A DNA stretch of 48,680 nt, taken from the NCBI GenBank assembly GCA_025353585.1, contig JANXOM010000422.1, positions 1 to 48,680 on the forward strand, given 5' to 3'. This document shows positions 33,833-46,652 of this stretch, piece after piece (the first letter of the stretch is position 1; each line of letters opens with the position of its first letter). The DNA is from Deltaproteobacteria bacterium (lineage in GTDB: Bacteria; Myxococcota_A; Polyangia; Haliangiales; Haliangiaceae). The notes beneath the pieces are model-generated. The model made no database searches and was not told where the DNA came from. It was given only the letters and a program-made list of their open reading frames with translations. Both the position numbers and the translations under genes were made by a program.

Positions 33833-36065
33833 GGCGCGGAACATGACGCATCGGCCCCGGCGTCGCAAGCGGAGCGGGGCGCCGCGCCGGGGGCTTGCCG
33901 CGCGGGCGGCCGAGGCCATGGGGCACGCCGACCGGCGCCATCCGCACCCGGGGCGGGCGGGGCGCCGCGGCACCGAGGACGACCTTGCCCGTGTCGCACG
34001 TGACGCTCGCGCCACCCGCGCCGAGGCCGTTCGCCGCCAGATCCGCGCACGCCGCCGCGTAGCTCGCGCTCGCCGGCGTCAGCTTCGGGCGCTCGCCGCC
34101 GCGTCCGGCCATGCCGCGCAAGAGGAACTGCGGCGACGCCAGGAGCGCCGCGCACACCTGTCGGGCCGCGGGCACCGTGACGCCGCTCGCCGGGCCATCG
34201 AGCGATCCGACGACGGCCGCGAGCGCCGCCGCTTCGGCGCCCGCGTCGATCGCGGGCTCGCCGACGAGCCGGTCCTTGAGCGCGGCCACCACGTCGCGCG
34301 CCGTCGCCGTCGGATCTGCCGCGCCGGCCGCCACGAGCGCGTCGATCGCGTCGGTCGTGACCCACGCCGGCTTGCCGCACGCGCCGTAGCGATCCTCCCA
34401 CGCGAGGCGGCCCTGGAAGTCGAGCCCCCTGAAGCCGCGCTCGCTGTTGCGCAAGAACATGCCGACCCCGCGCTCGAACGCGAGCTCTGCCGTCGGGTCC
34501 TGTCCGTGGTCCACGCACACCGCCTGCTGCGTCACGCAGCACGCGCCGAACTGCTGGCAGTACTGCTTCATGTCCCCGCAGGTCGTGTTCTCGCAGCCCT
34601 CGCCGTAGTCGGGGAAGCGCGTGGCATCGGGCGGCACGCCCCAGCCGAGGGCGGCGTTCGTGGCCGTCACGAGCGCGCGCGCCGGGACCGGCTGGATCGA
34701 GTCGCCGGCGCCGTTATGGCGCAGCGCCTCGTCGGGATCGGCGATGACCCACGGATCGAACACGTTCGGCAATGGATACGCGCCGGAGCCGCAGCCGGCC
34801 TCGGGCGCCGGCAGGTCGTAGTACTCCGACGTCACCACCGCCACGAGCAGCGCCTGCAGCGAGTAGTGATGGGTGACGAGCGTGCTCGCGAGCGCGGTGA
34901 GCTGGTCGCTCGACGCCTGGTTGCGCGGGAAGTAGTTCGCGATGGTCAGCGGCGTGCCGGTCGCCTCCTTCCAGACGTCCTCCGCCATCTTCATCGTGAC
35001 GAGCCACGCGAGCGCGGCGTCCGGATCGGTCAGCGGCGTCTGCGCGGTCGGCGGCCCGCTCGCCTCGAGCGACGCGAAGCCGCGCGCGAGGACGCGCTCG
35101 AGATCGTAGACCGTCGCCTTCTCGCCCGTGATGCTGGCGAGCTTCGCGTCGAGGCCGGCGGGATCGTTCGCGAGGCTCGCGGGCGCGTTGAAGAGACCGC
35201 AGCCGTCGTCCCAGCCCCACGGGCGGTTGCCGTGCGAGCCGTCGGACAGGAAGCCATCGACGCGGAACGCCGCGTGCGCGCGGCCGGGCGAGACGCCGGT
35301 GGCGTCGCCGTAGACCGCGGCCTCGGGCGCGCCGGGGACGGGCCAGAAGCGATCGAGCGCGGGGTCATCGCTGTCGGTGACCGAGTGCTCGCTCGTGTGA
35401 CAGCCGAGGCACACGATGTCGCGGTGCAGGAAGCCCGCATCGAACGTGGTGCCGAAATCCTCGCGGCGCGCGAGCTCGGCCTCGACAGGGTCGACGTTCG
35501 CGGCCGGGATCGGGTGGGCGACGAGCGAGAACAGCTGCGCGCGGTAGATCGGCGTGAGGTCGTCGAGCGCGAGCGAGCTGCGCGCGAGATCGACGAGCGA
35601 CCACCTGCCCTTGCCGTCGCCGGCGCCCGTCGCGGGCTGATCGCGAACGGCGGTGGCGAGCGCGGGATCCGTCGTCGGGCGCAGGCCGGACATCCAGCAC
35701 GCGGATTCGTTCTGGACGTCGGTGCGCTGGACGTGGAGCGCGTCCATCGTCACGTCGATCCAGCGCTCGGTGAACTCGGGCCGCGCCATCAGCGCGCGCG
35801 CCACGGTCGCCTTCGGATCAGCGCCGCTCCCCGCGGCCGCCGTGTAGAGGTCGACGTAGACGTCCGTCTCGGCCTGCGAGAGCGGGCGACGGCCCGCGAT
35901 CGCGAGAAACGCCTGGCGGACGAACGTCGCGGGGTGGACCGCGCACGACGGATCGACGCTGGCGTCGGAGCCGGTCGGCGGGTGGGCATCGCCGTTGGTG
36001 TTGCCATCGTCGCCGCAGGCGGCGAGCAGCACGCCCGCGAGGAGGAGGTATGCCGCGCGGGACAT
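33822..36065 (-). CDS. PSCyt/DUF1549-type lipoprotein with a CxxCH motif
   Basis: The 747-residue protein has a lipobox (LLAACGDDG). A region like DUF1549/PSCyt2 follows ([20 protein letters not shown], then [17 protein letters not shown]), then a single CLGCH heme c-type motif and long helical domains with several cysteines. The last 45 residues are Pro/Arg-rich and unlike the rest. Such proteins pair with DUF1501 proteins in planctomycetes and myxobacteria; their function is unknown but they may be secreted cytochrome-like proteins. The ATG at 36065 overlaps the DUF1501 stop by one base (TGATG). Confidence 0.85.
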   Translation of the reverse strand: MSRAAYLLLAGVLLAACGDDGNTNGDAHPPTGSDASVDPSCAVHPATFVRQAFLAIAGRRPLSQAETDVYVDLYTAAAGSGADPKATVARALMARPEFTERWIDVTMDALHVQRTDVQNESACWMSGLRPTTDPALATAVRDQPATGAGDGKGRWSLVDLARSSLALDDLTPIYRAQLFSLVAHPIPAANVDPVEAELARREDFGTTFDAGFLHRDIVCLGCHTSEHSVTDSDDPALDRFWPVPGAPEAAVYGDATGVSPGRAHAAFRVDGFLSDGSHGNRPWGWDDGCGLFNAPASLANDPAGLDAKLASITGEKATVYDLERVLARGFASLEASGPPTAQTPLTDPDAALAWLVTMKMAEDVWKEATGTPLTIANYFPRNQASSDQLTALASTLVTHHYSLQALLVAVVTSEYYDLPAPEAGCGSGAYPLPNVFDPWVIADPDEALRHNGAGDSIQPVPARALVTATNAALGWGVPPDATRFPDYGEGCENTTCGDMKQYCQQFGACCVTQQAVCVDHGQDPTAELAFERGVGMFLRNSERGFRGLDFQGRLAWEDRYGACGKPAWVTTDAIDALVAAGAADPTATARDVVAALKDRLVGEPAIDAGAEAAALAAVVGSLDGPASGVTVPAARQVCAALLASPQFLLRGMAGRGGERPKLTPASASYAAACADLAANGLGAGGASVTCDTGKVVLGAAAPRPPRVRMAPVGVPHGLGRPRGKPPARRPAPLATPGPMRHVPRHAN

Positions 36066-37600
36066 CACGCCGTCCTCCCGAGGAACTTCTGCATCGCGGC
36101 GGTCGCGGCGCCGATCTCGGTGGTCGCGCCGGTCCCGTCCGAGACGGCGAACGCCTCCTGCGCGAAGGGCCAGATCCCGAGCCCGAGCAGCGCCGCGATG
36201 CGGTTCTCGGCCGGCGTCGCGAAGTGGCCGGTGCTCGCCGTCCCGTCGGGGCCGATCGCGCCGGAGACGCCTTTCTGCGCCGTCGTCACGGGGCCGCCGA
36301 TGAACGCGGTCACGTAGCCGTAGGGGTGATGGTTGCGGCCCGAGCCGTCGCTGCCGGAGCCATCGTTCTGCTGCGGCAGCGGGGTGCGGCCGAACTCGGT
36401 GTTGAGGATGATCAGCGTGTCGTCGAGGTTGATCTTTCCAGGATCGGTCTCGCCGGGGGCGTTGATGATCGCGAGGAGCTCCTGGAGCATGTTGTCGAAG
36501 TTGCGCGCAGTGTCGCGCGCGTTGTCGCTGTGGGTGTCGTAGCCGCCACCGCCGGACGCCTCGCGCAGGCCGACGTCGCTGACGCACACGTACGAGGCCG
36601 GCTCCGTCGGGTGCGTGAGGAGGTGCGCCGCGGCGCGGAGGCCGACGAGCGGGATGTCCGTATCCGAGACGCCGCAGGCGGTGCCGCGCGCGGGCGTGAA
36701 CAGGTCATTGGCGACGACGCTGGCGATCGCGTCGACCTTCGTGGTGGTCGTGTACGCGACCGCGAGGTCGGCCGTGCGCGCGCTGCGGACGGCGCCGGCG
36801 CCCGGGTAGGCGAGGCGGCCCTGGTACTGCGTGACGTACGCGCCGACGAGCGCGTCGTTGGTCGCCCGGTTCGCGCCCACCGTCGGGCGCTTGAGGAGGC
36901 GCGTCAGCTCGGACGCGTTGTCGGTCTTGATCATGAGCGGGCGCGCGGAGCCGGGGTGCGCGCCCGAGGCGGCGGCGGCGGCGATGTTGTCGCTGGAGAT
37001 GCCGCCGGTCGCGAGGACGTACGAGTACGGCGACGCGCGATCCGGCGTGAGGTTCGCGTCGAGACGCGCGCGCTGGACATGCGCGCCGAGGCCGGCCGCG
37101 GTCGGCTGCCCGACGGGGCGGCCGGTGAGCGCCTGCGGGACGGCCGCCTCGTGCGGCTCGAGGCCGTGCTTCTGCACGACGAGCCGCATGCGCGACACGA
37201 GGTCCTGGCGATCCCAGAGGCGCGAGGCGAAGGGGCCGAGCTCGACGGTCGCGCCGAGCGCGTCGGTGCCGAACACGCGCGGCGCGTCGACGACGCCGCA
37301 CGCGGACATCGCGGACGCGTTCGTGCTCGGGAACGCGTAGAACTGCGAATTCGGGAACGTCGGATCGGTCGGCTTGCCGTAGTCGCGGACGAAGTAAAGC
37401 GTCTCCCACGGCGAGAGGCCGCCGTAGAGGAACACCTCGAGCACCTTCTTCGCGCGCGTGCCCTCGGGGAGCTGCGCGGTAGCCGTGCCCGCCGGGAACT
37501 CGCCGAACGCCGACGCGGCGGCGCGCCGCATCCACGGTCCGATCAGGACGGCGGTGCCCGCGGCCCCGGCCACGAGCGAGAGGAACTTGCGGCGTTGCAT
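36065..37600 (-). CDS. DUF1501 family protein with Tat-type signal
   Basis: The 511-residue protein starts at ATG 37600 with MQRRKFLSLVAGAAG, a twin-arginine export signal. It has the DUF1501 hallmarks: KKVLEVFLYGGLSPWETL near residue 50, a GGGGYDTHSDNA segment in the second half and TLIILNTEFGRTPLPQ near residue 380, typical of this sulfatase/alkaline-phosphatase-like family. It should be folded before export through Tat. Its partner gene follows with one-base overlap. No substrate is known. Track frames starting farther upstream add no plausible signal. Confidence 0.9.
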   Translation of the reverse strand: MQRRKFLSLVAGAAGTAVLIGPWMRRAAASAFGEFPAGTATAQLPEGTRAKKVLEVFLYGGLSPWETLYFVRDYGKPTDPTFPNSQFYAFPSTNASAMSACGVVDAPRVFGTDALGATVELGPFASRLWDRQDLVSRMRLVVQKHGLEPHEAAVPQALTGRPVGQPTAAGLGAHVQRARLDANLTPDRASPYSYVLATGGISSDNIAAAAASGAHPGSARPLMIKTDNASELTRLLKRPTVGANRATNDALVGAYVTQYQGRLAYPGAGAVRSARTADLAVAYTTTTKVDAIASVVANDLFTPARGTACGVSDTDIPLVGLRAAAHLLTHPTEPASYVCVSDVGLREASGGGGYDTHSDNARDTARNFDNMLQELLAIINAPGETDPGKINLDDTLIILNTEFGRTPLPQQNDGSGSDGSGRNHHPYGYVTAFIGGPVTTAQKGVSGAIGPDGTASTGHFATPAENRIAALLGLGIWPFAQEAFAVSDGTGATTEIGAATAAMQKFLGRTA

Positions 37601-37697
37601 GGCGCCAATCGTGCGCGCGTTCGCGGCGCGCGAGCAAGCGCCACGCCTCAAGCCTCCTCGCCGAACGAGACGTGCGGGGAGCAGCAGAAGACCGGAT

Positions 37698-37749
37698 CAA
37701 CCGCCAAGCCGCCACGGACGGCTTGGCGTCCGTGGCGGCTTGGCGGTTG
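37698..37749. repeat. Long perfect inverted repeat, copy A
   Basis: Two perfect 23-base arms (37698-37720 and 37727-37749) flank a 6-base loop GCTTGG. The outer part reads CAACCGCCAAGCCGCC. The sequence CGGATC-A-ACCGCCAAGC is shared with the copy at 43936, so this is a dispersed element. It lies between the divergent DUF1501 and FG-GAP genes. Confidence 0.75.
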
Positions 37750-37776
37750 GTCTCCGCACGTGCTTTGCTGCGCGTC

Positions 37777-39501
37777 ATGCGCAAGGTGCTGTGGCTGGGG
37801 ATCGTGCTCGTGATGGCCAGCGTCGCACCCGTCGCAGCGCAGCGCTGGCAGGACGCCACGCCGAGCTGCCTCGGGACGACGGCGGAGTGGAGCAGCAAGC
37901 TCGAGCTCGCCGACCTCGACGGCGACGGCCAGGTCGACATCCTCGTGGCGAACGGCGGCGACTACGACAGGGCGGGCAGCGCCGAGCCGACGCGCATCTG
38001 GAAGAACCTCGGCAACTGGACCGACACCGCGGCCGGGCACTGTCAGGAGATCTCGCAACAGGCCGTCCTCGGCTTCACCGGGCTCGCGCGCACCGTCCGC
38101 GTGGCGGACGTCGACGGGGATGGCGACCTCGACATCTTCACCGGCGGCTCGTACCAGACGCAGGCGCACCTCTATCTTCGGACCTCGACCGGCTGGACCG
38201 ATGCCACCGCGCAGCTGCCGCAGCTGCTCTCCAGCGTCGGCGACGCGGAGTTCGGCGACGTCGACGGCGACGGGGACATGGACCTCGTCATCGCGGACTG
38301 GGGCCCCATCGCGCCCGCCGCGAACAACTATGTCGGTGGCCGCACGCGCCTCTATCTCAACGACGGGCACGGCACGTTCACGGACGCCACGGCCGCGCAG
38401 ATGCCCACGACGCTCGTCGGTTGGTCGTGGGACCTCTCGCTGGCCGACGTCGACGGCGACTACGCGCTCGACATCCTCGTCTCGTGCAAGGCGTGCTCCG
38501 GCAGCTTCCTCTTTCACAACGACGGCCACGGCACGTTCACGAACGTCGCCGGCGCGCTGCCGCCGCGGCCGAATAACTACTCCCTCGAGCCGATGGACGT
38601 CGATGGCGATGGTGACCTCGATCTCGCCACCATCAACGACGGCGCGAACGGCAAGAACCGGCTGCTGATCAACGACGGTCACGGGGTGTTCACCGACGAG
38701 ACGGCCACGCGGCTCGCGGGCGCGGCGAACCCCGGCACCGATGACAACGCCGTGATCTTCCTCGACGTCGATAGCGATGGCGACGCGGACATGCTCGTGG
38801 CGTCGCTGTCCGGTGACGAGCGCCTCCTGCTCAACGACGGCAGCGGCCACTTCGCGCTCGCGCCCGGCGCGGCGACGCCCGACGACACGCCGGGCTCGCT
38901 CGGGATCGCGGTCGCCGACCTCGACGGCGATGGCCGCCTCGACGTCGTGCAGTCGCAGGGCGAGGTCGCGTTCCCCGAAAAAGTACAGCTCGCCACGGCC
39001 GCGGGCGTCGCCATCGACACGGCCGCGCCGGTCGTGGCCCGGATGGAGCACCTGACGCCCGCCGGCGGCGCGTTCCACGCGCGCGTGCACGACCACCAGT
39101 CGCCGTCACGCGCGCACGACTGGAAGCGCGTGTGGCTCGTCCTCGACGGCACGACCGAGCTCGACATGCACTGGTACGGCGAGTACCTGTGGACGGTGAC
39201 GGCGCCGCCCGGCGCGACCACGTACCAGGTCTGCGCGCAGGATCGCCGCGCGAACCAGGGCTGCTCGGACGTGCGCTCGACCGCGCCGCAGGCCGCCGAC
39301 GCCGGCGCCCCGCCCGATGGCCACGTCGATCCGGGCGGCGGCGACGTCACGGCGCCGGGCGGCGGCGGTGGTTGCTGCGACGCGGGCACCGACGCGCGGG
39401 GCACCCTCGCGCTCGGGCTCCTCGTCGGCCTGTTCTTCGTCAGTGCCAGAAGCCGACGGCCAAGCCGACGTTCCGGTACCGCGCCGCGACGTCGCCCGTG
39501 A
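37777..39501 (+). CDS. Secreted FG-GAP/VCBS repeat protein with MYXO-CTERM-like sorting tail
   Basis: The 574-residue protein starts at ATG 37777 with a signal peptide (about 1-21); longer frames run through the upstream inverted repeat and are not used. At least seven FG-GAP-type repeats follow, each with a calcium-binding DxDGDG-like loop (for example DLDGDGQVDI, DVDGDGDLDI). The C-terminal region has a Gly-rich segment ending in CC, a hydrophobic stretch (LALGLLVGLFF) and a basic tail (ARSRRPSRRS), the arrangement of MYXO-CTERM signals processed by myxosortase. The protein probably reaches the cell surface and forms a beta-propeller that may bind ligands. Its 3' end overlaps the convergent barrel-protein gene by 62 bases. 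Confidence 0.88.
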   Translation: MRKVLWLGIVLVMASVAPVAAQRWQDATPSCLGTTAEWSSKLELADLDGDGQVDILVANGGDYDRAGSAEPTRIWKNLGNWTDTAAGHCQEISQQAVLGFTGLARTVRVADVDGDGDLDIFTGGSYQTQAHLYLRTSTGWTDATAQLPQLLSSVGDAEFGDVDGDGDMDLVIADWGPIAPAANNYVGGRTRLYLNDGHGTFTDATAAQMPTTLVGWSWDLSLADVDGDYALDILVSCKACSGSFLFHNDGHGTFTNVAGALPPRPNNYSLEPMDVDGDGDLDLATINDGANGKNRLLINDGHGVFTDETATRLAGAANPGTDDNAVIFLDVDSDGDADMLVASLSGDERLLLNDGSGHFALAPGAATPDDTPGSLGIAVADLDGDGRLDVVQSQGEVAFPEKVQLATAAGVAIDTAAPVVARMEHLTPAGGAFHARVHDHQSPSRAHDWKRVWLVLDGTTELDMHWYGEYLWTVTAPPGATTYQVCAQDRRANQGCSDVRSTAPQAADAGAPPDGHVDPGGGDVTAPGGGGGCCDAGTDARGTLALGLLVGLFFVSARSRRPSRRSGTAPRRRP

Positions 39502-40648
39502 GCGTGAGCTGCCCGCGCCGCGGGCCCCAGAAGTCGAACTGAAACGCGCGGACCTCGAGCCCGAACGTGCCGTGCAACCGCCCGCTGACGTCGGCGTAGC
39601 GCCCGGGCTCCCAGTACGAACCGCCGCGCACGCGCAGCCGGCCCGGGAGCCACTCGTACTCGACGCCGCCGCGCAGCGAGTACGATGCGTGAACGCCGGA
39701 GCGCTGCCGCTCGTGCTGGCCGAACCCCTCGAGCCCGTACGCGTTCGCGGCGGAGCCGACGACGACGAGATCGGCGACGGCGGTCAGCGCGCGCTCGTCA
39801 CGCCACGGCGCCTTGACCTGCTGGTTCCACGGCGTCGGGGCCCAGCGATACGCGCCGCCGGCCGCCACGCGCCACGCCGACACGATGTTCAGCGGCAGGA
39901 TATAGCCCTCGCACGCGGCGGGATCCGCGCAGGTGGACGCGACCACGTTCGCCCCTGCGATCGGCGTCGCGGCCTCGCCGCCGAGGCGAAAGCGCTGGGC
40001 GCGCGGGATCCACGTCGCGCCGGCCTCGAGCCCGGCGCCGTTGATCGAGAACAGCGAGGCGCACCCGCTGCCGGTTCCCGACCCCGTGCAGTCCGGCTTG
40101 AGATCGAACTGCGCGAGCTGGATCGCGCCGCCCAGGGCGAGGTCCCACGCCGGCACCCAGTGGGCGATCGCGACCTTCGCGCGCTGGGTGTCGGCCGTGA
40201 GCGGCATCGCGTCGGCGATCTGCAGGCTCTGCACCGTGGCCGTCGCGGCGAGGGCCCAGTCGCCGGCGCGCAGCGAGAGGCCGCCCGTCAGGACGGCGGT
40301 GCCGCTGCCGCCGGGGTTGATGCGGCCGTTGTTGTCGTAGTCCGTCGACAGCGAGCTGTTGAGGTAGCCGAGGTGGTAGTCCCAGCTCCAGCGGTCGTTG
40401 TCCGTCGTCGGGCGGACCGCGGGCGCGGACGGATTGACCAGCGTGCCGGAGCTGCCGATCGCGTTCGCGACGGCCGCGCCGCCCATCGCGACGGTCGCGT
40501 CGTTGCCGAGCGCGCTGTTGTCGTACAGCTCGATGGCGTAGTTGCGGTCGGTGATCGGCGGCCCGAGCGGTGCATCCGCGTGCGCGCGGCGCGCCGCCGC
40601 CAGCCCGGCCGCGACGAGGGCGGCGTTCAGGACGGACCGGCCATGCAT
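39440..40648 (-). CDS. Outer membrane beta-barrel protein (FadL/OmpP1-like)
   Basis: The 402-residue protein has a signal peptide (cleavage after the HADA at about 22-25), then NYAIELYDNSALGNDATVAMGGAAVANAIG, reminiscent of the FadL/OmpP1 N-terminus that plugs the barrel. Alternating amphipathic strands follow to the end (AVGFWH), ending with an aromatic strand as outer-membrane proteins do. A single pair of cysteines near CTGSGTGSGC and CADPAAC could form loops with disulfides. The ligand is unknown; long-chain lipids are usual for the family. It is divergent from the histidine kinase 40671-43466. Confidence 0.8.
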   Translation of the reverse strand: MHGRSVLNAALVAAGLAAARRAHADAPLGPPITDRNYAIELYDNSALGNDATVAMGGAAVANAIGSSGTLVNPSAPAVRPTTDNDRWSWDYHLGYLNSSLSTDYDNNGRINPGGSGTAVLTGGLSLRAGDWALAATATVQSLQIADAMPLTADTQRAKVAIAHWVPAWDLALGGAIQLAQFDLKPDCTGSGTGSGCASLFSINGAGLEAGATWIPRAQRFRLGGEAATPIAGANVVASTCADPAACEGYILPLNIVSAWRVAAGGAYRWAPTPWNQQVKAPWRDERALTAVADLVVVGSAANAYGLEGFGQHERQRSGVHASYSLRGGVEYEWLPGRLRVRGGSYWEPGRYADVSGRLHGTFGLEVRAFQFDFWGPRRGQLTLTGDVAARYRNVGLAVGFWH

Positions 40649-40670
40649 TCCCCGATAGTATCAACCGCGC
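40649..40670. promoter_or_regulatory. 22-base bidirectional promoter with nested -10 boxes
   Basis: The near-palindrome ATAGTAT carries TAGTAT on the plus strand (40656-40661), 9 bases before the ATG at 40671. On the minus strand it carries TACTAT (40655-40660), preceded by TGA, 6 bases before the ATG at 40648. One melting element could thus start transcription in both directions, giving almost leaderless mRNAs. This explains how two start codons can lie 22 bases apart. Confidence 0.5.
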
Positions 40671-43466
<2,796 letters not shown>

Positions 43467-43487
43467 GCGAGGCGAACGCAGCGGTTC

Positions 43488-43865
43488 TTAGTAAATACTC
43501 ACGACGCCGGTGCGCGGCGTCATGACGTAGGGCACGGCACCCGGGGCGCAGGAGAGGATCTGCTCGTCGTACGCGTACGCGTAGTGCGTCGCGTCCGCGG
43601 GCGTCAGCGTCTCCGTGGCGAGCCAGCGGCAGCCATCGTCCATGAGCGCGGGGGTCTTGATCGTGATGGGCGCCGGGGCGCCGTCGAAGGCAAGCGTCAC
43701 GTCGCCTTCGGCCCACGCCGTGAGGTAGAACGCGTTCGGCGCGACCGGCGCATCGAGGGCGAGGCGGTGCACGGCGACCTTGTGGTTGTGGTGGCGCGCC
43801 GCGGCGACGCCGGTCATCGCGGCGAGGGCAACGCCGCCGACGAGCAACGTCTTCCAGCGAACCAT
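43488..43865 (-). CDS. Small secreted protein, function unknown
   Basis: From ATG 43865 (MVRWKTLL) the 125-residue protein has a signal peptide (about 1-22) followed by a His-rich start (RHHNHK). A compact domain has two cysteines (DGCRWLATETLTPA and QILSCAPGAVPY) that may form a disulfide. An alternative ATG at 43883 would add six residues. It does not match a family I know. The gene is convergent with the histidine kinase (21 bases apart) and divergent from the sigma-54 regulator. Confidence 0.75.
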   Translation of the reverse strand: MVRWKTLLVGGVALAAMTGVAAARHHNHKVAVHRLALDAPVAPNAFYLTAWAEGDVTLAFDGAPAPITIKTPALMDDGCRWLATETLTPADATHYAYAYDEQILSCAPGAVPYVMTPRTGVVSIY

Positions 43866-43941
43866 GTCAACTGCGTGGAGCATTACTCCATGATGATCGA
43901 CGGCCTGCCCGAATGCACGGCCAAAGATCGCTCCCGGATCG

Positions 43942-43971
43942 ACCGCCAAGCGGCCAGGGCGGCTTGGCGGT
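43942..43971. repeat. Dispersed inverted repeat, copy B
   Basis: ACCGCCAAGC (43942-43951) and GCTTGGCGGT (43962-43971) are perfect 10-base arms around a 10-base loop. The sequence and the preceding CGGATC match copy A at 37698-37749. It also lies between divergent genes (43865 and 44130). Confidence 0.65.
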
Positions 43972-43992
43972 TCATCTCGCGTGAGCCCGACG

Positions 43993-44031
43993 GTTGTCAT
44001 TCTGTCACGCGGTCCCGGCCGACCTGACAAC
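43993..44031. promoter_or_regulatory. Separated inverted repeat upstream of the sigma-54 regulator gene
   Basis: GTTGTCA (43993-43999) and TGACAAC (44025-44031) are perfect 7-base arms spaced 25 bases apart, in the 264-base gap between divergent genes. Such a pair could bind a dimeric or looping regulator. No clear sigma-54 or sigma-70 promoter was found in the rest of the gap. Confidence 0.3.
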
Positions 44032-44129
44032 GTGGCAGGATGAGCCGGAATGCCTCGGGCGAGTTGCTAGCTATTTCAGCTATCTACCCTCGAACAAGCC
44101 CGGCACGGCACTTGTTAAGGCCAAGACAC

Positions 44130-45688
<1,559 letters not shown>

Positions 45689-45689
<1 letters not shown>

Positions 45690-46624
45690 TGCAGGACCTC
45701 ATCAAGCGGTACTTCTGGGTGCTCGGCGCGCTCGTGGCAATGACCTGCGCGGTCTTCGCTGCGAAGGGCGCCGGTCACATCATCGAGGCTTCGTTCCTCG
45801 GCGATCCCGACCACGGCCCCAAGGTCGTCGCGCCGACGAACCTGCCGCAGGTCATCACCAAGCCCGTCCACAGCAAGGACAGCGCGCTGTTCGCCACGCG
45901 CGACATGTTCTGCTCGGACTGCAAGCCGCCCGAGCCGATCGCGCCGAAGCCGGGCGACAACCCGAACTCGCCGTCGATCGTGATCACCTCCCTGCCGCTG
46001 CAGCTCCTCGCGACGAACGTCGGCGCGCGCACCGACGACTCCTTCGCGTCGATCGTGAACACCGAGAACCAGAACCAGGGCAGCTTCGGCGTCGGCGACA
46101 AGGTCCCCGGCGCCACCGGCGCGGTCACCGAGATCCACTACAAGTACATCGACTTCACGAACGCCGGCCACACGGAGCGCCTCGGCCTCATGGGCGCGCC
46201 GCCGCCGGTCATCGCGGTCGCCGCACCCGAGCCGCCGCCCGTGACCGACGGTAGCGGCGATGATCTGCAGGCGCTCATCGACGGCAGCATCAAGAAGATC
46301 GACGACACGCACTACGAGATCGACCGCGCGCTCGTCGACAAGATCCTCGGCAACCCGATGGCGGCCAACAAGGGCGCCCGCATCGTGCCGGCCGTCAAGA
46401 ACGGCAAGCCCGATGGCTTCAAGCTCTACGCGCTTCGCCCCACGTCCATCTACGCGAAGATCGGCCTGACGAACGGCGACACGATCGAGGCGATCAACAG
46501 CATGGAGCTGACGACCCCGGACAAGGCCCTCGAGATCTACATGAAGCTCAAAGAAGCGACCTCGCTCCAGGTCGATGGCACGCGGCGCGGCAAGCCGCTC
46601 ACGCTGAACTACACGATCAAGTGA
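45689..46624 (+). CDS. gspC: Type II secretion system inner-membrane protein GspC
   Basis: The 311-residue protein has one N-terminal membrane helix (about 8-28), then a periplasmic HR domain with SIVITSLPLQLLATNVGA and ASIVNTENQNQGSFGVGDKV. A Pro-rich linker leads to a C-terminal PDZ domain (about 225-311: YALRPTSIYAKIGLTNGDTIEAINSMEL). These are the features of GspC, which couples the inner-membrane assembly platform to the secretin. Two cysteines (CSDC, near residue 75) are an unusual addition. It starts within the stop of the sigma-54 regulator gene and is followed by gspD 28 bases later. Confidence 0.93.
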
Positions 46625-46652
46625 ACCCGAACTCCGCATCCCCCGCACGCCC

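Noticed and set aside
44034..44052. Sigma-54 promoter before the response regulator gene
   Set aside because: TGGCAGG resembles a -24 element, but no TTGC follows at the required spacing.
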